Source: Pochonia chlamydosporia 170 (lineage: Eukaryota; Ascomycota; Sordariomycetes; Hypocreales; Clavicipitaceae). From it: DNA of 64,000 nt. The DNA is taken from the NCBI RefSeq assembly GCF_001653235.2, contig NC_035795.1, positions 2,418,001 to 2,482,000 on the forward strand, given 5' to 3'. The notes beneath the pieces are model-generated. The model was not told the origin of the DNA and made no database searches. It saw only the letters and a list, made by a program, of their open reading frames with translations. Below are positions 9,486 through 20,882 of this stretch, piece after piece (the first letter of the stretch is position 1; the number at the start of each line of letters is the position of its first letter). The position numbers and the translations under genes are program-made.

Positions 9486-11200
9486 TTTTGACTTGGGGGT
9501 ATATATAACTGGGTATAGAAAAGACAGAGTGGAAAGATGAGATAAGGGTATTAAGATAATGTGAAGAATCTGGCCTGCAGTAGATATTGAAGAGAATTAG
9601 CGGTGAAAATAAGGACAAGCTCCTTGGCAAGTATTGATGGCTGCGTGAGTAAGTGAGTAGTGACGAGGAGAGTGAGGCCATCACCATTCCTTTATACCCG
9701 GGGCACAGCTTTTCTCCCTCGTCGTTCCGCGAGTGGACCATATAGCAAAACAGTAAATCGAAACTCCGTAAAAACCTCAACCCTGGACTAATAGACCCCA
9801 AAAAGGGTTTCAATTCCGCTTGTCCCTGGGGACCCAGCCATCCGCAGCGCAGTAGTCTCCCATGGCATCCCTCCCGAGAAGGACATGATTCCGACTCCCA
9901 TCTCAAGAGAGACAACAACTTGACGCGATCGTGAGGTTTTGGAAACCCATGCTAAGAGCTGCGATTGGTTGCATGATCGACAGAGATCAGTCCAAACAAT
10001 GGTAATCCCCCACGACGCCGAAAGCTGAGAGAAATTACAACGCATCGTAACCTGCAGCGTTTCAAGGGCAGCAGGGCCGGGAGCAAGCCGGAGGCTGAAT
10101 GTGAGCCAATGACGTCTGTTGTCCGTCGTGTGAGTTGCTTGCCCTCTTGTTGCTTTGACTTTTTACCTTATCAGCACGCTTATTCTTACACGGCTGGGGG
10201 CTTTCGGAGTGGATGCGCTTGTGCCTGCTTTGAGGCGAAGTCGCCATCCAGGGTCTGCAGAATGCCGGGACTTGGTGACGATGGTTCTAGCTCTGGTATC
10301 GGTATCATGGGAAAGGGGGACCTGGATCCGTGTTTCGCCAATGGCGCTTGTAGCCTGGAGTGATGGTGTTTGAGAATTGAAAAGTCAAGTCCGATTTCCT
10401 ATTTGGGCAAGATTCCTTTGTGGATCTGTCCGGGGTTTAACTAATGGCCGTGCGAATGTATCAAGACTCAAGAGAATACTCGTCTAACACGGGTCTGCCG
10501 GAGACTATCCTGCTACAGTACCCCCTTCTTGGGAGGGAAGGGGGAAACGGGGACAAAAAAAGAGAGGCTACAGTAGAAATTCACCGAGATCATGAAGTGG
10601 CCTGTTTGGTGATCGGACCGGTAGTCACAAAGCGATCACCGTGGCATCATAATCCACATCTGGGTTGTTCGGTTGTATCGCCAAGGGTCGGGTAACATCT
10701 TGGCGCTTGACGATATCCCACTTCTGCCGGGATGTTAATGGTCCTTGCATTCCCGGTATTTCCTGACGTCAACATGTCAGCGTTCGCACGAGGAAGTTAC
10801 AGACGGAAAGTGACATTTGATGTAAATCCTATTGGTCACATCCAACATTCCAATGAACTGTGAAAACATACCTAAAATTGACGGATATGCCGCCTCTGCA
10901 TCCTCCAGATGACCCATAGTCGGGCTGCCTCTTTTCGTTCCACTCCCACCTGACACATCCCACTTTACATCTTATGTGGAATCAAATTGTTCTCAAGGCA
11001 CTTAAAACCGGCATTCTCGGCAGAGACGAATCGCTTGCAGGTTCCCTGCTGTTTCCCGGCAGGCAGGTGAGCGACATAGGAGCACTCTGCCCAAACCATC
11101 CCCTGGCCATGTCTGAAGATCAGTACATGAAACGCCAGTTGGCGTTGAAGCTGAGGCAAGCGTCTATTTTAAAACCAACAGCCACAACCGGCCCCATGAC
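9486..11200. other. intergenic, promoter of the Egh16-like gene
   Basis: This is 1.7 kb with no supported gene. The left part is promoter and leader of the Egh16-like gene; the right end is the 3' flank of the NOV-HET gene. Open frames here lack domain signal. Confidence 0.4.
9689..9696 (-). promoter_or_regulatory. TATA box of the Egh16-like gene
   Basis: TATAAAGG on the minus strand, about 204 bp upstream of the ATG, would give a leader of roughly 170 nt. A second TATATATA lies only about 15 bp from the ATG and is too close to be the core element. Confidence 0.45.
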
Positions 11201-14200
11201 CTAATGTAACCTAACGTCCTCTTCCTCAATATCATCGAAATACTCCGAGCTAATACCATGGATATAGCAATCGCCGATGAGGCTGTGCCACGGAGCCCCA
11301 TGTTCACCTCTTCGAAGAAGGAAGAGGATCTCGCTGCCTCCAAATAGGCTAACAACATCTCCTACTTGAACCAGTCGCGAAGCAATCCCAAAGTAGCCCC
11401 TTTTGGTCACTATAAACCTCCACTCGTCAAAACACCCATGTAAGGTGTTGAGGTAATCTTGGCTCTTTGCATCGTGAGACTGCAAAACAGAGTCGTCTAT
11501 AACGTTGTTGGCTGCATGGGCAGACTTATCACCCGCTGCATCCACAAACCTTGAAGACGTGCTAGTTGTTCCAGGGGTGATTTTGCCTTCATATAGATTC
11601 ATTAATGCTCGGTATGATGACTTTAGCCTGCCAAGGCCCGAATGTGTTATTTGTGGGAACTGAGCATTGGCTATGGGAACTCTCCACTTGAGTTCCGATT
11701 TACGCTCGCGTGGAAAATACTCTCCCTCATGGTTGTCAATGGTGCTGCTAATCTCTTGAAGATACTGGCGAGCTCGCGATGGAATGTTTGCCTCAATGCT
11801 GACATGGGCTACTTTGTCTGCATGAAGGGCCCCGATGACGAGCTCGTTGTCAACGCCAGCCTCAAACCGCGCACGTAGTGCGAGTTTCACCTGAGGCGCT
11901 CGCGGCACACCACGCCTAAAAGATTCCACGAGACCTTTGGGTCTCAAAATCGTCCAGTCTGGTATCCAAGAGGGGAAGCGATTGGGATCTTCACCAGGCT
12001 TGAGGGCTCTCTTCGAGCTCAACCCTGCGTGGTATAACATTGCCAGTGTACGGCCCTGTGCAACAAATGCTCGTCCGTAGCGAAGCACAATATCCTCAAA
12101 TGCGCAATCGTAGTCGGGCTTAAATCCTTGTTGCTCATCCTTGTCAGCCGCCAGGTTCAGCAGGGCGAACAGGCGATCACGCTGTCTTGTTGCCTCTGCG
12201 TATCTGAAGAATTCAAGTAGACCAAGTAGTGCCCATGTTTCCTCCCGGGCCAAGTCATCGCGCCGTTGGACTAGTATTCGAAAATGTGAGAATATGTTAT
12301 GCAAATCCTGGTATTGCTCACCACCAGACTTGATCTCACTGTCACAATTCTCCACTGCAGTGACGAGGTCATTCCAATCGATAGTCCAGTCGCCACATAT
12401 GACTGTTATTTTGGCGGCAACCACAGCTTCTTGTATAATCCAAACTCTCCGAAACCATGCTCGAGCGAACAGCGCGGTAATAGAATTCCATACCGGGTCA
12501 TTAGCCGGGGGAATGTATTCCTCTCCCCACGACTGTGGAATCGCTGGCAGCCCGACGGGCCAGTTTTTGGGAGATGTGACTTTGGCGTGAACCTGCGCCA
12601 ATGTCTGCAACGCCTGACCACTGTCGTCAGCTTCCTCTCCTAAGTAAGCGGCTACACGGGCGGCTGTGTTGAATATATTTGCCATCAGGCGAACCTGATC
12701 GACTTTTTCCTTGTTGTCAGATTGATTGATGCATATGGCATCCACCCACACCATGGTGTGCCTATCAGTCTCCCGAAGTTTTACGAGGGCAGCATGAAGC
12801 GTGGGTGTCAACTGAATTACCCCCTCCGGTGTCCTCAGCAACTTGCTGGGTTTCTGGGTGCCCCAAGAATATGAAAGGGCCATGTACGGCTCGGCAGACC
12901 CCAACTTAACATGATGGAGGACGCCTTGCAATTCCGAGTCGGTGGAGCCGGGAAGAATCGCCAATACTCGCATGTATGTGGCCCCTTCAAGAGATCGATA
13001 CTTGTACGAATTTGTGCGTTTTCTGTCCCGTCTTTGAATGCTATTGCTGAAGTCAAGCTCTAGAGAGCCGTCATCATCCCTGTCCCTAGCATCTTGTCCA
13101 GGTGACTTGAAGCAGTTGAAAAGACTTCGTTTCCGTCGACGAGGCGGTGACACAGTTCGGAACGTTGCGCTTGGCCTTAGAATTCTAGCTTCGAGTGTTG
13201 CTCCACGACTCAGGCGCATTGTATCCGATAGATATAACTGCCAAGGATCTACATATATGCGGAAATCCATGTTGGAATGGAGTTTCGAAATCTTGATCAA
13301 AGCCAATACGTGGGTGGGTGCATGCTTAGGGTTGTCTGGGAGTCTGTATTTCCGCGCCTACAATACTCTCTTAGTACGTTATTTGTTAGTAAGAAGGTGA
13401 TGTGTTACACCTACCCTTTCGAGCTGCGAGACACTTATTGGAAATACAGAGTCAGTACCCCCCGGTATTGTTGTCACTTCCAGGTGGTACTGTGGCGGAT
13501 CGAGGGTCCAGTTTTCAGCATTGGAATACCCCTGGTGAATAAAGAGGTCGTTCACATCATGTGAGTTCCTGGGCATGGTAAACGTTGAATGTGAGTCATC
13601 CTTGTTTTTGAAAGAAGAGTATCCGGCTCTTTTTCTCATTGGGCTAGTCCAATGCTGATGTGGGTTATAGCTCTTCACTCTTCTTTTGAGAAAGTTCGAG
13701 GTCTGGTCAGGAGGTCAGTGAAATATCCTGTAACAGGTGGCGGTAGTTGCATACGATGAGTTCCCCCAAATACTGGTCGTTATCAGACGATTCCCTTCTG
13801 AGTGTATCATGAAGCAACCTAAATTTCGATCGCCGTAGAAACTTATCCGGCGGAGCTACGCTGTTCTCCCACTTTGGACCTGGCTCTTGAGAGTCACCGT
13901 CGCTTACCGCAGACGGATTCTGGGGCTTCTTCTCGCCTACAGCCCCGTCTTTAGAATCCGTAGATTTTTTGGAGTTGCCATTAGAGGTGCTCAAAGGTTG
14001 AAAATTCTGCCCGTTGGGAATATGCTCTCCTTGCTGTGGATTGAGGGTCTCGCCTAGGTGTTCTCCAAACTGGGGAACTGCGTCGAAGGGATCGGTGATG
14101 TCTTGGAACTCATGTCCTAGGTTACCAGCTTCGTTGACGTAGTCTCGCATATCTGCATCAGGCTTGCTCCCATGATTTGCCGAGCCAAAAGTTGTCTTGC

Positions 14201-17200
14201 GGTCAGGCACTTCAATCTTCTGCCACCGGATTTGAGAATTATTCTCAGCCACATTTTGAGATGTCTTATTGTCCACACCGCGCTGGTCTCCTTTTCTTGT
14301 GCCCTTGGCCTGATGTCCCGAGCTTTGGGCGTTTGGCGGATCTCTTGCTACATCCGGAATCTCTTCAACATCGAACAACTTGTCGCGGCGTGGCCGCCTC
14401 TGGACCATGCGGTTTCCTGGAACAGTATCTTAGTCAACGAATCATAAAAAGATTAGTGATGAAAATCACCTCGTTTCCTCATAAACTCTACGAATCCACG
14501 GTCTTCAGGAACTGCTTGTCTGAGAAACAGACCCCGAATCTCACTCTCGTTTGGCAAGCTCAAGGTCGAAAGCAAAAGGCTCGTGTGCTTGAGGCTCCTT
14601 ATGTGGCAGATGCGTGCCAAGATCTCCACCAGTTCGTACGGTGGAGAAGCAGCCAAGATGTCCTTCTCAATCATAAAGATAAACAGCCAGCCATCCTCTA
14701 TCTTTTCTGCAACTCTAGTATTGCTGGCACGACCTCTGATTTCCCGTCCGTCCGCAAGAATAGACCATGCTTGTTTGACAGTTGTGACTTGGCATACTAG
14801 AGTGTTGCAGAGTAGGGAGTAGATATCTTCTCGATCAAAAACTATTCGTGGCATTAAGCTATCCGAATCCAACAGTTAGTAAATCACACAGAGGAGCATC
14901 GCAGGGCAACAAGAAATGCATAGTCTAACCGGGCAATGTAGTTCATTTTCGTTCTCAGGCTTTCTGTGTACTCTTGGTGGATGCTAATATCACCTGTCGC
15001 ATTTATCCTTCTCTTTGCTATTGTCGATAATTTTCGATGGCCGAGACGAAGTATGTCAAAAAGATTCTCCATCTGAGAAATTTCGTCAATTTGGAATGCC
15101 AGCAGTGGAATTTTCTTGTGGAAGCTTTGGTATTGTTGAATATCATCTGCAATATACCAATTTTCGCGGTCGCCGGCAGTGCTTAGATGATGGAATTGAG
15201 AGCCGTCTTCTTCAATCTTGACTGGAAAGATCTTGTCTTCCAACAGTCCGTAAACAACATCCGCTGTCGTTCGCGTGTGGTCCCATCTCAGCACTTCGCT
15301 AATTTTGAGAAACAAGCCGGAAATCTCAGTCGATTTGCTCTGATCATTGATCTTTTTGGCTTCTGAGATGTACAAGTCAACCTCGTTGTCACGAACTCCG
15401 GCGACTTGACAGAACAATCGTTTGCACGCTCGATAGAATCCGGCGAGCGAGCATACATCGGAGTTGGAGTGACTCGTCTCATTCCAAATACAGTCCTTCG
15501 CCCTAACCCACTTGAACTTCCTCGCTCCTTGCGCCGGGATGTAGATGAAGTTTTGGGTTTTTATAAAGTCCCTGTATTCCGTTAGCCTTGGGGCAATTAG
15601 GTTGAAGCACCAATTGCTTACCTCAAATCTCGATCCAGTTCATCTATCCGACCTTGTATCTTCAGGTATAGGAGGTTCATAGCAACTTCAGAGACTTCAA
15701 ACGACATCATATTCTGTATGCATTGGAAGTAGAAGAAAACATTAAGTTCCACAGAAACACCAAGTTGCTGCAACACCCTCCAAGCGCGCTTCGAGGGCAC
15801 AGGTACGTCGAGAATAAATCCAATCTCACTGGCTGAGATATCAGGGTCGATGTCCGTGAGGGATGTTTGCTTCAATTGATGTTTCTTGCCGTCCTTACAC
15901 AGGACAGGCATGCTCCCAAGCTCTGCGATGAGCTTTCTCCTAGACCGATTGAAGATCGATTCGGTGATTTTGTCTTTGGGGTCCTCTTCAATCCAGCGCG
16001 AGTAGTGTTCCCAATTATCTCGAAGAAGAATGAGAATATCTGACGAAGGGAACTCGTTGAACAAAAATTTGAAGTCTTCGGATAGATGGAACGAACCATC
16101 CGGTAACTTAGAAACAAGCCGAGGAATTTGGGCGAGACCAAAGTACTTTTGAAGCCATGATTTCCAGGCGTCAGATTGTTTGGGGAATACCGACAGGTAT
16201 TGCGGATGTAGAAATTCAACGTCGACTCTGCAATTTGCCAATAATTTTGCAGCCGAGAGCTTTTCACGCGGATTTGCATCGATGTAGAGCATTGAGCCCT
16301 TGCGACGATTTTCATTCTCACTCATGAACCAAATATTTGCAATCTGGGCCGGTTCCCAATTGGACTCGTATAGAAACTTGGCCTGGGAGACCAGATCATC
16401 CAAAGATAACTTGGAAATCCGTGCTTCATCGGCGTGCAAGTCCAGAATAAGTTGACGGACATTGACGGTATCAAATGATTTGACTCCAAGACCACTGAGT
16501 AGCCGTTGCCGATTAAAGTCCGCCTCCGCGTCTTGCCGTACCACCAACATCTCCACGCCCCCTGGGACTTCAAAATTGCTATCATTCTTAGAGAAGAAAA
16601 TCGTGTTCTTGTTAGAACTAATCCACTTCTTCGTTCCTCGCAAAGGAACAATTTGAAGCTCCTTCATCCTCGCATTGAACGTCGTATTGTTAACGTGGGG
16701 AACAAGAACCGCTGCAAGATCAGAGTGCCAGTCGTCGTCCTTACTCCTGAATGCCTCAAAATTATCTTTAATAAGAGAGCTTAAATGGTGGAGAAAGGTG
16801 TCGAAGGTTAGTTTCTGCACGCCGAGTTTCTCCAGCGCTGGTAGAGCGGTCTCATTATACACAGGAGCTAGGTATTTGGCCTGGGTGTGTTCCCCCAAAG
16901 TAAAGGGAATGCCTTTGCTGTCCAAATATTCTTTAGGTACATAAATGAGAGATTCTGGCATGAAGAAATCCTTTGAATATGACTGAAGAACCTTTTCCGC
17001 CTTGAGTCTGGTCAAGACGGCGGAACGGAATAATGAAAAGATGTCAGAGCGAGAATCGAGCGGAATATATAATGGCCAATCATATTGAAGCATCTTGGTG
17101 GCGATAGTTTTAATAGCGGCAACAAATGCGTGCTGGAGGTCGAGGACAATGCTGTAATTCCATGTATTGGAATTGTCGATGTCTTCGCGATTCGCCGTAA

Positions 17201-18271
17201 GGGCAAAGTCCGCTTGCAATAGAAACTGTGATACAACTTAGCTCTATGTGCACTTCAGGGATGCAAGGGTTGCACAAACACTAAAACCATAAGGCTGAAT
17301 TGGAAGGAAAGCGTATACATCCTGTGATACAGACCCCAGATCAGTGCTTGCAGAGGTTGGAAATGCAAGCACGATTTCTGATGGAGGATGATCCTGGCTT
17401 TTCGACAGTGCCATAGTATGCCTGATGACCGTATAATCGATAAATTGTTCGTTCTCTTTGAGTAAACAATGCCCATCAGCGGTGGTAGGCTCATCCAGTT
17501 TCTCAAGCCTCTTGTTTAGTATCTTGCCGTCCTTCAGAGCCACCTGCAGGTTTATGCGTCTCAACTTCTGCAAAAAGATCAACAGCCTTGAATCAATGGA
17601 GCACAAATCCTTGACTAGTTCCTCCTCGTTGTAATCTTCCGACAGTTTCAGATAAAAGCTAGTGTAGCCTGACTGCGTCTTCGCCGATTCATCCAAAGCA
17701 CCAACTTGGCCGGGAAAGTCGGCCCAAATAGGAGTAATAATGCCTAGAGGCTGAGTCTTGTCGAATTTGAAGGAATAAGGTCCCGATTGTATCCATACTA
17801 CATCCGTCGCTTTGAACACCGACTTGAAGCCGATGCCCTTTTGTCCAATGTATCTCCCCGCCTGGTTTACCCCAATCTTCGAACTATCGCCTGCAGTGCA
17901 AATGGCGTCGACATTTTCGCGGGTGAACCCCGTTTCATTGCAGCCGACTTGCAGGATTCGATTCGCATATTTGAATGTGAGAGTTGGGAACCTTGTCTTA
18001 AAATGGTTGTCGTCGGCATTTTGAATGAGCTCCAAGAGAAAGTGAGTCGACTTTTGATATAGCCTCTCCGCAATTCTGCAATTCCAAATACACTCTGTTA
18101 GCAATGCAGGATGTATGTTGACATACTTGTTACGCGATCATACATGTCTAATGTTCTCTTCAAGACGTCGGTATTGCTACCTCTTGTGTCGTTGTCACGG
18201 ACTATTCTCTTGCTTCTTATTTCAGTGATGTGGTCTTTCGCGTCGCGAATAGCACTGGGCGACTGCTCCAT
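11201..18271 (-). CDS. sacsin/NOV-type GHKL ATPase - DUF3883-like - HET domain fusion
   Basis: Eight exons join without frame break: 18271-18144, 18075-17280, 17225-15622, 15571-14930, 14858-14470, 14416-13755, 13702-13415, 13357-11201 (6,666 nt, 2,221 residues; introns 50-71 nt, all GT-AG, several with CTAAC branch sites). N-terminus: GHKL ATPase of the sacsin/NOV class, N-box LELIQNADD (57-65, catalytic-type Glu58), NETGF (89-93) and GQKGIGFKS (120-128). Residues ~150-1400 are the large NOV-like body. Residues ~1425-1552 resemble DUF3883 (HQHWTSPM, YHLEV 1479-1483, IYVDPW 1537-1542). A basic Ser/Arg-rich linker follows, then a HET domain: YMALSYSWG (~1661), MVWVDAICINQ (~1705), RRVWIIQEAV (~1806). 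HET domains trigger heterokaryon-incompatibility cell death; the ATPase may be the sensor or switch (inference). Exon 8 contains both the end of the DUF3883-like part and the HET domain. Two separate genes are the alternative. Confidence 0.82.
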
Positions 18272-18650
18272 AATGCAACCACGATGCGACGCAGGCAAAA
18301 AGAAAAAGAAAAGAAAGCAAGATGAAGAGAGCGTCAAGTAAACGAAGTTCGGCAAAGACGGTTTTCTAAAAGCTCAGCTTGCACGGCAGTTCACGGCTGA
18401 CATGTAATATCGTTTCCTGAAAGCGATCATTGGACCGACTTGGGGAAAAGGCGCTAGGTGAGGCTGCATAAGCCTGCAATCAAGAGGCAACCAGTGTTTC
18501 GCCTCATTCTCATTCAACTGTTGCGCCAGTTAGTTGTGAGTTTTGTTTCGGTAATTACAAATGAGCCGACTTTCATTCCATTCAATCTGAGCTAGTAACT
18601 ATGCTGCCGGCTCGACCACCAACTTCGCTATATGAAGGCAAACTTCCAAA
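18272..18650. other. intergenic, promoter of the NOV-HET gene
   Basis: This is a 379-bp spacer between the start of the NOV-HET gene and the stop of the next minus-strand gene. Nothing else is recognised. Confidence 0.5.
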
Positions 18651-20882
18651 TTATCCTAAAAGCCTAGGGTTCAAAATAGCCAATTCCCTGATGTGCTCAT
18701 CCCAAATCTCAAGAGGATCTCTCTGCACCTGAGCACCATCTTTCTTTGCACCGTACATATAAGGTTTCTCATCCGCGTAACAGGCTGTTTCCTGCTCCTT
18801 GGGTACCTTGCCCTCCATTATGTAGGCTTTGGCAATCTCATCAGTACACTTGGATGTGTCCCTCGACGAATGTCCATAGCCGTGGTGCGCAATCAGCCTG
18901 GCATTCTCGCCCATCTCGCCTAAAAGACGTCTGCCGTTGCGCAATGGCGTAGCTGGATCATAGGTCTCAGCAATCAGCAGAATTGGGTTGCTCAAAGTCT
19001 TGTTCAAATCGCCACGGTAGACTTCAGCTGGCTTGGGCCAGTACTTAGTAAAGTGCCTGCAAGGAAAGATGTTTTGGAATCGAGAATTTCCCGCAATCCA
19101 GGACTTGGCCGTCATGTTAGCCCAGAGTGATTCATACCAGTCCATACCATCCTCCGGTTCTGGTGAATCGTACTGGTCAGCGCAAATGACCAAAGTACCA
19201 AGCTCTTCAGAGCTTGGACGTTTGTTTGGTGGTGGTGGTTTGGTAGGATCATATTCCCAGACGCTACGCTCGAGCATGGTTGCCGCAAGAGTTGTGTTGC
19301 CAGCCTCCAACTCATGGAGCATCTGGGCCAGGGCCGGCCAGCCTTTGGCATTGTACATGGCCCCATACAGCAATCCCACAAGGTTTGAATACGTAATCAA
19401 TGAAGGGCCAGAGGATTTGGTATAGGACACAAGTGGTCGTTTGATGAGAGCCTGGATCAAAGTGGTCATTCGCTTCTCAAGATCTTCCAAGGTGACCGCT
19501 TTGCCTTCATGGGGCTTTGCCAATGCACAATGCTCAGGACCGGCATTGATGCATTCTCCCAATAGCCCGTCATGGAAGGCATCTGTTCCATTGTCCAAGG
19601 CCGTCCAGCCAAAACCGCCGAGAACACGGTGATCACGCACATATTCGGTTCCATCCAGAATCATCCTTCCAACGCTATTGGGGAACATACCGGCATACGT
19701 TTGGCCAATACCGGTTCCGTAACTGACCAGATACCCGGTAAGTCCATCTTCGCCCAGAGCCAGTCGAATCTGCTCCAAGTCCCGGGCAACAAAGGCTGTC
19801 GAAACGAAACGAGGAAGGTCTCCGTGGAGTTTCTGACATGCGCTGAGTATGGAATCGCTCATGGCATCGAAGAACTCTAGTTGAGCACGGGGGGAGGGCG
19901 AAGTCTCGCGATACTGGGACATGCGCATCAACCAATGATCCCTATCCACATCGTATGGGAAGCAGGAGATGTCAGGCAAAGAGGCATTGACACCACGAGG
20001 GTCCCATCCAAGCACATCATACTTTCCATCGCTAAATCGCTTCGAAATCTCCTCTGAAGATCGCCAAGCCATGGAAGTTCCACTGCCGCCGGGACCGCCA
20101 GGCTCAATGACAATGGTACGTTCGCTCTTGGTACCAGCACCGTGGCGAGGCTTGCCTTGGTGGGGCTTGCCGTGGTGTCGTTTATGGCCATGGTGAGCAA
20201 GACCCGACACTTGGTATTTGGTCACTGCAAGACGAGCAATGCGGGTATCTGACTTGTTGGTATAATCCAGAGGAACATCAATATATCCACAGAGGTAGAT
20301 ACCCCGACCGGCGTACAGGTCGTGATGGGGCGGGTGGTGGTGAGGATGTACATGATGAGGCGGTTTAAGGTGAGGCAGTCTTGGATGAGGTAGCTCGGGA
20401 TGCCCAGGCTTTCTAGGTTCACCGGGCTCTCCAGGTTTTCCGGGATAGTGTGGATTATGAGGTTTATGAGGCTCGTGAGGTTCGTGAGGGCCTTTGTGTC
20501 CCTCTGTTGCATTGCCCCAGCTCCAGTGTCTTGGATCAGGGTCAAACCTCTTCGCCCATGTATGTTCGGGTCGAGGATCATCAAGAGGGGGCAGCACCGA
20601 GTCCTTGGTACAGGGAATGAAGTGGAAGGGGTCGTCCTTCTGCGGGAATCTGCCAAACGACGGATGTCGAGGGCGATGATGGCACCGATGAGGCCATCTC
20701 CAATGCGGCCAGTGTGGCCTAAACAACAGGCACAAGACCGTAACGGCAATGAAAATCCTAAGGAAAGGTCGCCATGGACGTCTGGCTGACGGCTGGGGAG
20801 CGTCTACTTGGTTGCTGGTGTCGTCTCCCTCATTTCTCTCGGGCTCAAGGAGAGGAGCCTTCTCAAAAGGCACGTTGCCCAT
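18651..20882 (-). CDS. membrane-anchored TAP-like serine peptidase (alpha/beta hydrolase)
   Basis: The protein is 743 residues from one exon. It has a short cytosolic N-terminus, one membrane segment (about 41-55, LRIFIAVTVLCLLF) and a luminal or extracellular body, that is a type II membrane protein. The body matches tripeptidyl-aminopeptidase-like hydrolases: oxyanion loop PGGPGGSG (261-268), WDPRG (293-297), nucleophile Ser387 in LVSYGTGIG, LDGTEY, then the C-terminal TAP-like domain with YDPATPLRNG (Asp) and HHGYGHS (His). The nucleophile elbow lacks the usual first Gly (L-V-S-Y-G), but Ser, Asp and His are present. Unusual are a His/Pro/Gly-rich insert at about 126-188 and a second His/Lys/Gly stretch at about 228-250. 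It probably trims peptides at the cell surface or in the vacuolar system. Head-to-head with the S9 peptidase gene. Confidence 0.83.
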   Translation of the reverse strand: MGNVPFEKAPLLEPERNEGDDTSNQVDAPQPSARRPWRPFLRIFIAVTVLCLLFRPHWPHWRWPHRCHHRPRHPSFGRFPQKDDPFHFIPCTKDSVLPPLDDPRPEHTWAKRFDPDPRHWSWGNATEGHKGPHEPHEPHKPHNPHYPGKPGEPGEPRKPGHPELPHPRLPHLKPPHHVHPHHHPPHHDLYAGRGIYLCGYIDVPLDYTNKSDTRIARLAVTKYQVSGLAHHGHKRHHGKPHQGKPRHGAGTKSERTIVIEPGGPGGSGTSMAWRSSEEISKRFSDGKYDVLGWDPRGVNASLPDISCFPYDVDRDHWLMRMSQYRETSPSPRAQLEFFDAMSDSILSACQKLHGDLPRFVSTAFVARDLEQIRLALGEDGLTGYLVSYGTGIGQTYAGMFPNSVGRMILDGTEYVRDHRVLGGFGWTALDNGTDAFHDGLLGECINAGPEHCALAKPHEGKAVTLEDLEKRMTTLIQALIKRPLVSYTKSSGPSLITYSNLVGLLYGAMYNAKGWPALAQMLHELEAGNTTLAATMLERSVWEYDPTKPPPPNKRPSSEELGTLVICADQYDSPEPEDGMDWYESLWANMTAKSWIAGNSRFQNIFPCRHFTKYWPKPAEVYRGDLNKTLSNPILLIAETYDPATPLRNGRRLLGEMGENARLIAHHGYGHSSRDTSKCTDEIAKAYIMEGKVPKEQETACYADEKPYMYGAKKDGAQVQRDPLEIWDEHIRELAILNPRLLG

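Noticed and set aside
8286..9491. 401-codon open frame on the + strand opposite the Egh16-like gene
   Set aside because: It is the antisense of a repeat-rich gene: GTT/GCC-type codons opposite AAC/GGC stay open by composition. The minus strand has signal peptide, domain match and promoter; the + frame has only Val/Ala runs.
11201..13270. Stand-alone HET gene of 689 residues starting at the ATG at 13268-13270
   Set aside because: The start would fall inside the DUF3883-like domain, and a phase-compatible splice joins the exon to the upstream ATPase exons. The fusion explains the sequence better, though transcripts should decide.
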